Source of the DNA: Acetobacteroides hydrogenigenes
GTDB taxonomy: Bacteria > Bacteroidota > Bacteroidia > Bacteroidales > ZOR0009
Direction of reading: 5' to 3'
Assembly: GCF_004340205.1 (NCBI RefSeq)
Contig: NZ_SLWB01000001.1
Coordinates: forward strand, 620,001 to 684,000
Length of the DNA stretch: 64,000 nt
This document shows, piece after piece, positions 8,599 through 18,051 of this stretch. Every line of letters starts with the position of its first letter. Positions within the stretch are counted from its first letter, which is position 1. Below the pieces are notes generated by a model. That model did no database searches. It was not told the origin of the DNA and worked only from the letters and a program-made list of their open reading frames with translations. The position numbers and the translations under genes are program-made.

Positions 8599-11500
8599 TT
8601 ATCGATACGCCACAGCAAAAACTTGTCGCACCTCTTCACTGTTTCCATCGGAATAGACTAGTTTAGAGACAAGAATATAGATACCACGAGAGGCTCTTGT
8701 ACCATTATCAGTTATACCATCCCAAACTACAGTTCCTTCGGTTCCTAACAACTCGTTCTGGCACAACTTTTTTACGAGCACACCGCTTCCCGTAAAAACA
8801 CCAACATCGGCCATAGTGCCTGCCGACTTTAAATGATACGACATCGCCAAATAGTCGTTCACACCGTCACCGTCAGGCGAAATAACAGAAGCCGCCAACT
8901 TTATTATACGTTTTGAATCATCTTTTTTTAAAAGCTGAGAATTTTCAGCACCAGGAGTTCCATAGTTCACTTCTTTAGATGCAGACTGCCACTTCGATTC
9001 ATTAAAGTTAATCCGCTCAAGGCTCACGCCATCAAATGTAGGAAGCATTCTAAAATGCATCCGTTCTGAATAGGCAAACTCATCAATAACATTCAAAGCG
9101 GTATCAGCCACCACAACAACTCCAGCATCATTTGGAAGAGAAGGCATCGATCTAAGTTTTTTAAAGTTCGTTGGGTTGCTCCGTGGATATATCAACGCGA
9201 TTACCTCAGGAGTAGAGCAAAGGAGCACATATTCTTGAGGTCGAAGAATGAAAGAAGTTTCAGAAACTCGTTTCCTCTCATCTAACTTCCCTTCTGCATT
9301 CCTCCGACAAAGGACAACACTGCTTAAATCGATAGGCTTACCTGATATATTTACCAATTCTACATAATCAGAACAATCCCCTTCGGGGTTAAAGAGTACT
9401 TCATTAATGGTTAAATCGCCCTTAACGGGAGGTTCACAGCGTGCAACCTGAATCGGCAAAGTAAAAACGTTTCCAGAATAGTCTGCGACATCAGCAATAA
9501 CGAGTAATTGAGAAACATTGAGTTCCAAATCCCGTGATAAGATTATACATATAGCCCGCTCCGACTCTTTACTGTGCTTAAGCGTAGCCTCTACTCTTCT
9601 ATTATCTAGCATAATAGAAAAACCTTGACCAACTACTACTGGCTCATTAAATGTTATACTTACAGTGTTTACACCACTAACAGATAGTTTCTCTACTATG
9701 GGAGGTTCTGTATCTACAACCTTCCCCGATATAGAATTTGCAAAACCAGGAGTTCCTCCTCTTACATCTTCCGAAGCGGCCCAATTCTCGCGGCATTCTG
9801 TAGTGCTGGAAATATCTAACTTTTCAAGAGACACTCCTCCTTCAGCTCCTTCCTTAGAAAGAAATTCGCTGCTATAGTACGATGCAGCAATGATTTTTCC
9901 TTGTGAGTTAAGAACGGCAATATCAGCCCCATCATTGGGAAAACCATCGAAATAAGAAGAACTTGCAGCATTTCCATACATGCCCAAAGCACTGGCTCCA
10001 CTTACAGAAGAAATGGCCAAATATCCCTTGGGGTTTATCTTAGCATGGTTGCATCTCCAAACTTTGCCATTGACCCTAACTGTCCAACCATCAATCAGCA
10101 GCGTATCGGCAACACGATTGTACAGTTCTAGGTATTCCACCTCTGGTAGTCCAACTGATGGTGTTGGATCAAACATGACCTCCGAAATTGCTACATCGCC
10201 AAACTCTAATCCCGACCTGATGCGAATTGTTGCCGTATCAGAAATAGTTTGCCCATTAACACGTTGTTCTATCTTTATTCCATAGGATGATTCTTTGGGA
10301 TCAGCCATCCGAAAATAAAGTTTGCCTCCATCGGCTTGAACATCAGAAATAGAGAACGAACTACCCTTATAACTTGTTGCCGTTAGGCTTATTCCATCAG
10401 CAGATGTTAATGGCTGATTAACCGTTAGCACTGCATTTCCTTTCGAGGAGTAGTACCCCTCAACAATATGCAAATACTGCTCCGACCCTACAAAGTCAAA
10501 CGATTCCATCTGCATTTTTCCCACATTCGAGGAAGAACACTGATATTCAATTCCGCAATACTCCGCTACCTTTACGAATGGCATTTTAACACTTTCAAAA
10601 TGGCAGCACTGATAACCGTCTGCATAAACACTCCCCATCCAATAGCCTTCAATATCCTTATATATATACGCTTCAGTCAGCCGCCCCTCAATTCTATCGG
10701 TATAAATTGTATCCGAACAGCTAATTACCCTCCCATTTACTACGTTTTCGAGTTGGAAAAATGACTTACCTCCTGCTTTCTTGTAAGATAGGACAACTGC
10801 AGCATACGAGGAATCCTTATATGGAACCCTATCTGTCAGAAGAACTATCCGCATAAAATTTTCAGAAGAAAAATTTGAATTATCTAACCTAAAGCGGAAA
10901 TGCCATTGTACATTTCTAGCATTGACACTAGGTGAGATCGAATAGCAAAGTAACGATCGCCCTTCGCCGCCTGAATGTACGTATCCACCCAATGCCATAC
11001 GCCGCCAACCCTCAATTATTGAAGCAGCAGTTCCATGAGCGACCAACGTATCAACCTGCCGAGCCACTTTGAACGAAACCTTTTCCGAAATTGTATCATT
11101 CACCACAATACGAATACTAGCATTCCCAATGCTCGTAGCCTTCAACGATTCTATGCTGATAGTTCCATTACTTACAACAGTTTTTACTTCCGAAAAGCCC
11201 TCCTGCTCTATAGCTACCTTTCCTGCAAATGATGTTACAACGTCTCCTTCACGATTGGATATTTGGCACTTTAGTCTTAGTAATGTTTCAAGTGCAACTA
11301 GAGTAGGATGAGGTACTAACAATATTTGTTCGGCTACTACAGTGTAGTTTATGATCGAAGAGCGTATAGAATAACTATAAGTCTTTGACAACCTAGACGA
11401 TCCAAAACCAACCAATACTCCGTCAGCTGGTAGTGACAGGTAAAATGGAGACATCGCTGTTACTTTTGAAAGTTGAATCTTTATCACAACTTCACCCTCC

Positions 11501-14028
11501 GATCTGTTAGGAATAACCAATACCGAATCGGCAAATTTCAACGTTACCTTTCCACCTGTAAAGAAAATGCTAGAGAAATCAACAGGCCTACCATTCAGAC
11601 ATATTCTCAAACTTTCTATTCGACGAGTTGAAAGCAACTTTCCAAGAGTATCAACCCCATGCAGCGAGAGCTGCGTGATTCGAGTACAAAGCGTATCGCT
11701 CACGCCTGTATCCACCACCAAAAACTTTAGTACATCGACGAAGTTGGATGTAGAAGTAGCAGAAACCGATGGGAATGGGGAATTGGATACCTTTAAGAAT
11801 GAATCATCATCGGCTACAATAAGCTTATCCAATGTTTTTAGACCTTCGGCAGATGCATCAATCGAATATTCACCACTTTTGGCAAGCTTTATCCCAACAA
11901 ATTTGGCTACCCCCGAAGAAAATTTTTGGGTATGAGTAACAACGCTTGCCCCTGCAATAACAAGTTTACAGAATCCCTCATAATCAGCATCTGTATTTCC
12001 AAACCTATCGCAAGCCTTTACCGTGACATCAAAAAAAGTATTCGCCTTAACAGCAGAAGGAACTTTCGAAAAACTAAGTGTATCTGCTTGGACATGTACC
12101 TTTATTGTATTTACTGAAATTGGTTGAAATGATGCAAATAAAGTACCTATGCTATCAGCAACTACCCCTTTAATCTTAAAAGAGAGAACTCCTAAATCAA
12201 CGAATTCTTCAGGACTGAGGTACAGCCCAAGTCTAACAGCAGCGCTATCCCCATCCTTAATAGAAAGGGTTCCATCAAAAACCTCAATCTGCAATAGATC
12301 TTTCGAGAGTTGAGCTATCCTGCATTCTCTACTTTCGTTGCCTACACGTAATGTTGCTCCCGCAATAACCTTTGAAGCATCAACCTTCAAGGAAGAGATC
12401 GAGAAATTAAACGATCTAACAGCAGTAGGCAACTTATCACCACCCGTATCCTTAAGATAAAAAGAAGCAATTTCGACACCAGCATCGGGGCTTACATTCT
12501 TAACGGTTGCCACCAGCGTATCCTTAACAACTCCAGACACTACTGACGTTGTATCGTTAAGAAGAACTATTTTTTGTTCGAATGCAGAAATATTTTCAGA
12601 GGAAAGTTTTATGAATAAATACATTTCTCCGGTGACTGCGATGCTATCAAAATCAACAACTCCCCTACTCCCATTTTTAATTCGTTTTATAGATTGACTA
12701 CCTACCATTTCCAGTTCGCAGGACTGAGAGAATTCAACATCAACATTTCCAAAGCAGTCTATAGCATAAAAACAAGGTGCTATACTTTGTCCCTTTAAAA
12801 GAGCTTTATGGGATGGTTCCATCCTAAATCTTTCTGCAACTGCATCTGCCCTAATAGTTCTCCCCTTTTGTAGCGAAAGATCACCAATAACGGATGAGTT
12901 AGATGCTGTAAACAATGGGGTAATTCCGTTAAAGCTAAAGGCAACAGAGAAACCATCAGGCAACGTATCGGGAAGATTAAGCATCAACCTATACTCCTTA
13001 GAAGTACCATCTGCAATAGTATCAGATTTAACTAGATCAACTCTAAGTAAAGTATCTATCAAACTCACATAAGAAGAAATGATTTTCCCATTTGCCATCA
13101 ACTGTACCGCATTTCGCCAAGCCTCAGGCTTAAATGCAATCTTAGGAGTTGCATGCACATATACCTCTAGGGCTTCTACAATTGTTGGCATCCCATCCTT
13201 AGTCCCTTTATCGACAATAGAAAAAGTCAACGCCGTTACCTTTCGAGATTCTGCAGTAGATGCAACAATAGTATCCAACATAGTATTGGACCTGAACCCT
13301 GAATCTTTATCTACAGCATTTGTCTCGACGTACGACAACGAGACATCGTCAACCCATAGCTTTTGATCAGCAGTAGCAGTATACCAGTAAACAACACCAA
13401 GATTATTGAGATGTATTGGGTTAGTATACGAAAATGTTCCTATCGAGGTAATATCACTAAACGATGACTTTGAATAACCAATGCTCCAATCCCCATTAGC
13501 ATTTCGTACCACCTCAACGTAACCATACGCTGACGTTCCAACGCTTGATTCCCAGTTTAAGGTAGAAGAGGAAATAACTTTAACGGATTTGCTTCCAGTC
13601 GAAGAAGATGTCTGTTCCCAAATTTTCAGCAAATCATCGGAACCCGCAAAGTTCACACCAACAACCAAGCACGAACTTTGGGAGGCATTATATAGCCCCG
13701 TAGCATCAGTATCCGACGCCAATATAAATGCCCATCCATTACTTGAAGAAGGCGAATAGCCATGTTTAACCCTAAATCGCCATGTAAGTTTGCCGTTCTC
13801 GTAAGAAGATACCACAACCTTCGAGGTAATGTAATCACGTCCCGCCGAAGAGTTGTCGTAGCAATGATGGAGAACAAAATTGCCATTATCTACAGTAGCA
13901 TTCCACCTATTCGAAGGTATTTGAAGCCAAGAGCCAAGAGACTCGCTCGAAAAATCATCGCTAAACTGGCCAAAGGAGCAGAATGGAAAGCACCCAAACA
14001 ACGCCAGCAAGAGTAAGCAATGCTTCAT
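8599..14028 (-). CDS. Giant secreted protein with two lamin-tail domains and a C-terminal sorting-type domain
   Basis: 1809 residues. A signal peptide (1-20, ending CSFG) is followed by QFSDDF, the start of a lectin/laminin-G-like domain (about 21-230). Then come several Ig-like beta-sandwich repeats with recurrent VxDTG...D patterns (about 250-980), a second lectin-like segment (about 985-1190), and lamin-tail domains at about 1276-1390 (AISEVMFDPTPS) and 1534-1650 (TINEVLFNPEGD). These flank an Ig-like segment starting PPIVEKLSV. The C-terminus from 1716 (SPDGDGVNDYL ... GIYILVSKLVYSDG) is a FlgD-like/gliding-associated end, indicating export by type IX secretion and a cell-surface place. 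Such proteins are widespread in Bacteroidota. The role is probably adhesion or surface-layer structure, which is inferred. Confidence 0.82.
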   Translation of the reverse strand: MKHCLLLLALFGCFPFCSFGQFSDDFSSESLGSWLQIPSNRWNATVDNGNFVLHHCYDNSSAGRDYITSKVVVSSYENGKLTWRFRVKHGYSPSSSNGWAFILASDTDATGLYNASQSSCLVVGVNFAGSDDLLKIWEQTSSSTGSKSVKVISSSTLNWESSVGTSAYGYVEVVRNANGDWSIGYSKSSFSDITSIGTFSYTNPIHLNNLGVVYWYTATADQKLWVDDVSLSYVETNAVDKDSGFRSNTMLDTIVASTAESRKVTALTFSIVDKGTKDGMPTIVEALEVYVHATPKIAFKPEAWRNAVQLMANGKIISSYVSLIDTLLRVDLVKSDTIADGTSKEYRLMLNLPDTLPDGFSVAFSFNGITPLFTASNSSVIGDLSLQKGRTIRADAVAERFRMEPSHKALLKGQSIAPCFYAIDCFGNVDVEFSQSCELEMVGSQSIKRIKNGSRGVVDFDSIAVTGEMYLFIKLSSENISAFEQKIVLLNDTTSVVSGVVKDTLVATVKNVSPDAGVEIASFYLKDTGGDKLPTAVRSFNFSISSLKVDASKVIAGATLRVGNESRECRIAQLSKDLLQIEVFDGTLSIKDGDSAAVRLGLYLSPEEFVDLGVLSFKIKGVVADSIGTLFASFQPISVNTIKVHVQADTLSFSKVPSAVKANTFFDVTVKACDRFGNTDADYEGFCKLVIAGASVVTHTQKFSSGVAKFVGIKLAKSGEYSIDASAEGLKTLDKLIVADDDSFLKVSNSPFPSVSATSTSNFVDVLKFLVVDTGVSDTLCTRITQLSLHGVDTLGKLLSTRRIESLRICLNGRPVDFSSIFFTGGKVTLKFADSVLVIPNRSEGEVVIKIQLSKVTAMSPFYLSLPADGVLVGFGSSRLSKTYSYSIRSSIINYTVVAEQILLVPHPTLVALETLLRLKCQISNREGDVVTSFAGKVAIEQEGFSEVKTVVSNGTISIESLKATSIGNASIRIVVNDTISEKVSFKVARQVDTLVAHGTAASIIEGWRRMALGGYVHSGGEGRSLLCYSISPSVNARNVQWHFRFRLDNSNFSSENFMRIVLLTDRVPYKDSSYAAVVLSYKKAGGKSFFQLENVVNGRVISCSDTIYTDRIEGRLTEAYIYKDIEGYWMGSVYADGYQCCHFESVKMPFVKVAEYCGIEYQCSSSNVGKMQMESFDFVGSEQYLHIVEGYYSSKGNAVLTVNQPLTSADGISLTATSYKGSSFSISDVQADGGKLYFRMADPKESSYGIKIEQRVNGQTISDTATIRIRSGLEFGDVAISEVMFDPTPSVGLPEVEYLELYNRVADTLLIDGWTVRVNGKVWRCNHAKINPKGYLAISSVSGASALGMYGNAASSSYFDGFPNDGADIAVLNSQGKIIAASYYSSEFLSKEGAEGGVSLEKLDISSTTECRENWAASEDVRGGTPGFANSISGKVVDTEPPIVEKLSVSGVNTVSITFNEPVVVGQGFSIMLDNRRVEATLKHSKESERAICIILSRDLELNVSQLLVIADVADYSGNVFTLPIQVARCEPPVKGDLTINEVLFNPEGDCSDYVELVNISGKPIDLSSVVLCRRNAEGKLDERKRVSETSFILRPQEYVLLCSTPEVIALIYPRSNPTNFKKLRSMPSLPNDAGVVVVADTALNVIDEFAYSERMHFRMLPTFDGVSLERINFNESKWQSASKEVNYGTPGAENSQLLKKDDSKRIIKLAASVISPDGDGVNDYLAMSYHLKSAGTMADVGVFTGSGVLVKKLCQNELLGTEGTVVWDGITDNGTRASRGIYILVSKLVYSDGNSEEVRQVFAVAYR

Positions 14029-14150
14029 ATGTTATTAATAAATATAGTTAAGACTTTTTCATCCTCTAATGAGTTTCATAAATTTACGGCAATTGTTTTG
14101 ACTTCCCCAAACAATTGTCTAGTATTTCTCACATTATCAAAGAAAAATCG

Positions 14151-15146
14151 ATGAAAGTAGCAGTATTTGGTGCAACAGGGCTTGTAGGAAGCGTCATGCT
14201 CAAAGTCCTCGACGAAATGAATTTCCCGGTAAGCGAGCTTATTCCAATTGCATCCGAGCGTTCGGTTGGCAAGGAGGTTACCTTTAAAGGGAAACCATAC
14301 AAAGTTGTTAATGCACAAACTGGTTTGGGGATGAAACCTGCTCTTGCAATATTTTCTGCTGGTGGAGATGCTTCTAAAGAGTGGGCTCCTAAGTTTGCTG
14401 AAATCGGGTGCTATGTTGTTGACAACAGCTCTGCATGGCGCATGGACCCCACCAAGAAACTGGTTGTTCCTGAAATCAACGCGTGCGAGCTAGCTCCCGA
14501 AGATAGGATTATAGCCAATCCAAACTGCTCTACCATTCAGATGGTACTTGCGCTGGCTCCACTTCATAGAAAGTATCAGATTAAGCGTATCGTTGTTTCC
14601 ACCTATCAATCTGTTTCGGGAACTGGTGCAAAAGCTCTTAAGCAGATGTCTGCCGAAAGAAGCGGCCAAGAAGCCGATATGGTTTACCCTTACCCTATTG
14701 ATATGAATTGTCTTCCCCATATCGACGTGTTTACCGAAAGTGGTTACACCAAGGAAGAGCTTAAGATGATTAACGAAACCCGAAAGATTTTGGGCGACGA
14801 TACTATCAATGTATCTCCAACAACAGTTCGTGTCCCCGTAAAGGGAGGTCACTCCGAAGCGGTAAACGTTGAGTTCGCCAATGATTATGATCTTGATGAA
14901 GTTCGCGATATTCTTTCGAAAACTGAAGGCGTTGTTGTTCAAGACGACCCTGCAAACAAGGTTTACCCAATGCCTCTTTATGCCGAAGGCAAGAACGAGG
15001 TGTTTGTTGGTCGACTCCGCCGCGACCTATCGCACCCAAATACCCTTAACATGTGGATTGTTGCCGACAACCTCCGCAAAGGTGCTGCTACTAACGCAGT
15101 TCAAATTGCGATGTACCTGCTAAAGCAAGGTTTTATTAAGGCCTAA
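14151..15146 (+). CDS. asd: Aspartate-semialdehyde dehydrogenase
   Basis: Reduces aspartyl-phosphate to aspartate semialdehyde, the branch point for lysine/diaminopimelate, threonine and methionine. 331 residues from the ATG at 14151, which gives MKVAVFGATGLVG (NADP-binding loop at 7-13). A longer frame from a TTG at 14115 adds 12 unconserved residues and was not used. The active-site Cys126 lies in NPNCSTIQM, and the His of KGGHSEAV is at 234. It is a single gene convergent with hflX across a shared hairpin. Confidence 0.96.
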   Translation: MKVAVFGATGLVGSVMLKVLDEMNFPVSELIPIASERSVGKEVTFKGKPYKVVNAQTGLGMKPALAIFSAGGDASKEWAPKFAEIGCYVVDNSSAWRMDPTKKLVVPEINACELAPEDRIIANPNCSTIQMVLALAPLHRKYQIKRIVVSTYQSVSGTGAKALKQMSAERSGQEADMVYPYPIDMNCLPHIDVFTESGYTKEELKMINETRKILGDDTINVSPTTVRVPVKGGHSEAVNVEFANDYDLDEVRDILSKTEGVVVQDDPANKVYPMPLYAEGKNEVFVGRLRRDLSHPNTLNMWIVADNLRKGAATNAVQIAMYLLKQGFIKA

Positions 15147-15160
15147 CAATATTAAACTCC

Positions 15161-15203
15161 ATAAAAGAAGCCAGAACTCTATCGAGTTTCTGGCTTCTTT
15201 TAT
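15161..15203. terminator. Shared hairpin terminator, asd/hflX
   Basis: ATAAAAGAAGCCAGAA pairs with TTCTGGCTTCTTTTAT, with three further inner pairs. It is AT-tailed on both sides and lies between convergent genes. Confidence 0.85.
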
Positions 15204-15252
15204 TTATATCTGTAAAATAATTAAGATCCTAAAAAGAATCACAAAGAACAAA

Positions 15253-16449
15253 CTACCAAAGAAAGTTTCCAAACGGATATCTTCCCTGGCTAATCTCAGC
15301 CACCATCTTATACAAATCCGTTCTAAACTTTTCGAGATTTAACTTTTCCTTAGCCGACATAAAAATTGCTGGATTATTCTCCTTGTACATCCAGCTATTC
15401 ATAAGATCCTCTAGGCTCCAGTTCTCCTTCGTCTTAGGAGTAAGGTCGTCTTCGGCTTTCTCTACATAGCTGTAAGCATCAATCTTGTTAAATACAAGGT
15501 AAACTGGCTTGTCACCAGCCTTTATTTCTGCCAAAGTTTCCTTTACCACGTTAAGCTGCTCTTCGAAGTTGGGATGCGAAATATCCACCACGTGAATGAG
15601 CAAATCTGCTTCGCGAACCTCGTCAAGCGTCGATTTGAACGACTCTACCAGTTGGTGTGGCAGCTTTCGGATAAAACCAACCGTATCGGAAAGCAGGAAG
15701 GGAAGGTTCTCGAATACAACCTTTCGAACGGTTGTGTCGAGAGTCGCAAACAGCTTATTTTCTGCAAACACCTCCGACTTGCTAATCAAGTTCATCAGGG
15801 TTGATTTCCCAACATTTGTATATCCAACAAGCGCAACACGAACAAGGCTTCCTCTATTACCTCGTTGTACAGCCATCTGCTTGTCTATCTTCTTAAGCTG
15901 CTCCTTTAGCTTCGAAATTTTATCTAAGATAATACGGCGGTCGGTTTCAATCTGCGTTTCACCAGGACCTCGCATACCAATTCCCCCTCGTTGACGCTCA
16001 AGGTGCGTCCACATGCGAGTCAATCGTGGAAGTAAGTACTGGTATTGCGCCAACTCTACCTGCGTCTTTGCATAAGCTGTTTGTGCCCGTGCTGCAAATA
16101 TGTCGAGAATAAGGTTAGTTCGATCTAGTACCTTACAATTAAGATGACGCTCCACATTTCGAAGCTGCGAAGGCGTTAGCTCATCATCAAAAATGGCCAT
16201 CCCTATCTCATTCTCTTCAATGAAAGCCTTTATTTCATCGAGTTTCCCTGCGCCAACATAGGTTTTCGAATTGGCAACATGCATGCGCTGAATAAACTTT
16301 TTCACAGTACGAGCGCCTGCTGTTTCGGCCAAAAACTCAAGTTCGTCGAGGTATTCTTTCGTTTGAAAGTCGGTTTGTTTATCGGTAATTACGCCGATAA
16401 GGATTGCAGTCTCCTGAACTGGTGCAGTACTAGTTGGTACAAATCCCAT
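15253..16449 (-). CDS. hflX: Ribosome-associated GTPase HflX
   Basis: A GTPase that binds and splits stalled 70S ribosomes. It has 398 residues. The N-terminal HflX domain carries the hallmark GGIGMRGPGETQIETDRR at about 155-172, preceded by a coiled coil. G-motifs are G1 GYTNVGKS (209-216), G3 DTVG (255-258) and G4 NKID (321-324). It has its own -7 box (16472-16479) just beyond the terminator that ends tonB, so it is probably transcribed alone. Confidence 0.95.
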   Translation of the reverse strand: MGFVPTSTAPVQETAILIGVITDKQTDFQTKEYLDELEFLAETAGARTVKKFIQRMHVANSKTYVGAGKLDEIKAFIEENEIGMAIFDDELTPSQLRNVERHLNCKVLDRTNLILDIFAARAQTAYAKTQVELAQYQYLLPRLTRMWTHLERQRGGIGMRGPGETQIETDRRIILDKISKLKEQLKKIDKQMAVQRGNRGSLVRVALVGYTNVGKSTLMNLISKSEVFAENKLFATLDTTVRKVVFENLPFLLSDTVGFIRKLPHQLVESFKSTLDEVREADLLIHVVDISHPNFEEQLNVVKETLAEIKAGDKPVYLVFNKIDAYSYVEKAEDDLTPKTKENWSLEDLMNSWMYKENNPAIFMSAKEKLNLEKFRTDLYKMVAEISQGRYPFGNFLW

Positions 16450-16471
16450 ATATACAGATTAAATATAACGC

Positions 16472-16479
16472 AAAGGTAA
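16472..16479 (-). promoter_or_regulatory. -7 promoter box for hflX
   Basis: The minus strand reads TACCTTTG, matching the Bacteroidota consensus TAnnTTTG, 23 bases upstream of the hflX ATG. No -33 TTG is seen at the right spacing because the tonB terminator occupies that space. Confidence 0.5.
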
Positions 16480-16483
16480 ACAA

Positions 16484-16513
16484 AAAAGCCCTGAGATTTT
16501 CAGGGCTTTTTTC
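16484..16513 (-). terminator. Terminator after tonB
   Basis: AAAAAGCCCTGA and TCAGGGCTTTTT form a symmetric hairpin ending in T-runs, 20 bases past the tonB stop. The hflX promoter follows immediately. Confidence 0.85.
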
Positions 16514-16532
16514 CAATATGGTTAACTAGAAA

Positions 16533-17231
16533 TTAGTTCAACTGGAACTTGATTGGGAATGTAAACGATACACGTACAGACTTTCCACGTTGCTTTCCAG
16601 GAGTCCACTTTGGAGAACTCTGAACGATACGAATAGCCTCCTTGTCAAGTGCAGGGTCTACACCACGAAGAACCTTTACATTAGAAACCGAACCTGATGG
16701 CTCCACAACAAACTGAACATATACAGTTCCTTGGATACCATTTTCTGCGGCAACATCTGGATACTTCAGATTTTTACCTACATACTCCCTAAAGCCTAAA
16801 GAAGCTTCCTTACCATTAAATAATGGCATATCTTCTGCAACAAAGAAGATTTCTTCTTCCTCAACTGGCTCTTCAGTCTTTGCAACGGCAGTTGCAATGG
16901 TGATTGGAGCAGCTTCCTTAGTATCTTCCATGTTAAAATCTATCTCATTGCTCACTTTAACATCATTACGAACAATCTTTAGCACATCCGAAATGATCTG
17001 CTGTGGAGCAACTTCTGGCTGTTGTTGTTGCTGCTGTTCTTGCTGTGTTTGTGGAACAATTTCTTCTTCTGCTGTAACACTTTTTGCCTCAAAACTTTGG
17101 GTTTCCTGTTTTTCCCCAAAATCATACTCAAATGCGAAAAGCGAAAGACCAATTGCCACAACGAATCCTAACTGAATAAATAAAGAACGCTTGTTCTCTA
17201 GATCCGCTTTAGGCGATTTTTTGATTTCCAT
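16533..17231 (-). CDS. TonB-family energy transducer (orphan)
   Basis: 232 residues: a cytoplasmic basic start, one transmembrane helix (about 18-35), a periplasmic linker rich in Gln and Glu, and a C-terminal TonB domain (about 145-232) ending KSVRVSFTFPIKFQLN, with YPDVAAENGIQGTVYVQFVV and LRGVDPALDKEAI as in Bacteroidota TonB proteins. TonB couples the inner-membrane proton gradient (through ExbBD) to outer-membrane receptors. No exbB, exbD or receptor gene is nearby, so its partners are elsewhere. The linker holds a glutamine run (about 62-70) in place of the classical Pro-Lys stretch. The gene is flanked by its own terminator. Confidence 0.88.
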   Translation of the reverse strand: MEIKKSPKADLENKRSLFIQLGFVVAIGLSLFAFEYDFGEKQETQSFEAKSVTAEEEIVPQTQQEQQQQQQPEVAPQQIISDVLKIVRNDVKVSNEIDFNMEDTKEAAPITIATAVAKTEEPVEEEEIFFVAEDMPLFNGKEASLGFREYVGKNLKYPDVAAENGIQGTVYVQFVVEPSGSVSNVKVLRGVDPALDKEAIRIVQSSPKWTPGKQRGKSVRVSFTFPIKFQLN

Positions 17232-17416
17232 GTCTGTTTTATTAAGGGCTTTTTATTCTTATAACAACTTTACTGCAGCCTTGTTCTAGACTCACAGAGA
17301 TAACCACAAATATATTTCGCATTATTATAAAAACAAACAAATCAAAAGAGTTTTTTAAAAAAAGACAAACTCACTTTCTAAATAGGCTCCATTTTACAAA
17401 AAATGCACCCGAACTC

Positions 17417-17446
17417 TTGTCCTATTCCAAAAAAGATTTACTTTTG
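17417..17446 (+). promoter_or_regulatory. Promoter of tRNA-Ala
   Basis: A -33 TTG (17417-17419), 19 bases, then TACTTTTG (17439-17446), an exact fit to the Bacteroidota TAnnTTTG box. The tRNA begins 16 bases downstream. Confidence 0.8.
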
Positions 17447-17462
17447 CATTACCAAAATCGAC

Positions 17463-17536
<74 letters not shown>

Positions 17537-17540
17537 CACA

Positions 17541-17564
17541 AAAGGCTTACTTCGGTAAGCCTTT
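17541..17564. terminator. Shared terminator, tRNA-Ala/recX
   Basis: AAAGGCTTAC, the tetraloop TTCG, then GTAAGCCTTT: a perfect 10-bp stem, four bases after the tRNA and one base before the recX stop on the other strand. Confidence 0.85.
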
Positions 17565-17565
17565 C

Positions 17566-18051
17566 TTATTTCTCGAGGATTTGGTCTACCGCCCTGCTTA
17601 CAAGATCGTACGCGAAGCCCTTGCGCAACCCTACCGCAACCAGCTTCATCTTTAGCTCGTACGAATTCTTTGCTTTTACCGTCTCGGACTTGCGCTGCAG
17701 CTCCCGAACCACAGCCGATGGCAGCTCATCCAACTCAACTTCCTGCAGCGCTTCGGCAACGTATTCGGCATCTATGCGCTTCGCCTGAAGGTGCACCTTT
17801 ATCTTATGGGGCCCCCACTTGCTAAACCGAAACTTATCGCGAGCAAAGGCAACAGCAAACCTTTTATCATCAACATACCTATTGCCTACAAGAAACTCCA
17901 CGATGCTCGGACGCTCGCTAGGATCAACATTCCATCGGTAGAGTTTCTCCTCTACCTGCGAGATGCACACCTCGCGCTTAGAGCATAGCAGTTCCAAGCG
18001 CTCCAGCGCCTCCTTCTTCGAGAGACTTTTTCCCTGACGTCCTACTTCCAT
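17566..18051 (-). CDS. recX: Regulatory protein RecX
   Basis: Binds RecA filaments and modulates recombination in the cytoplasm. It has 161 residues with the three-repeat all-helical RecX layout. KEALERLELLCSKREVCISQ and NRYVDDKRFAVAFARDKFRF followed by KWGPHKIKVHL are typical. Its start overlaps the end of prmC by 10 bases, so the pair is translationally coupled. recA is not in the window. It ends at a hairpin shared with the facing tRNA-Ala. Confidence 0.9.
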   Translation of the reverse strand: MEVGRQGKSLSKKEALERLELLCSKREVCISQVEEKLYRWNVDPSERPSIVEFLVGNRYVDDKRFAVAFARDKFRFSKWGPHKIKVHLQAKRIDAEYVAEALQEVELDELPSAVVRELQRKSETVKAKNSYELKMKLVAVGLRKGFAYDLVSRAVDQILEK

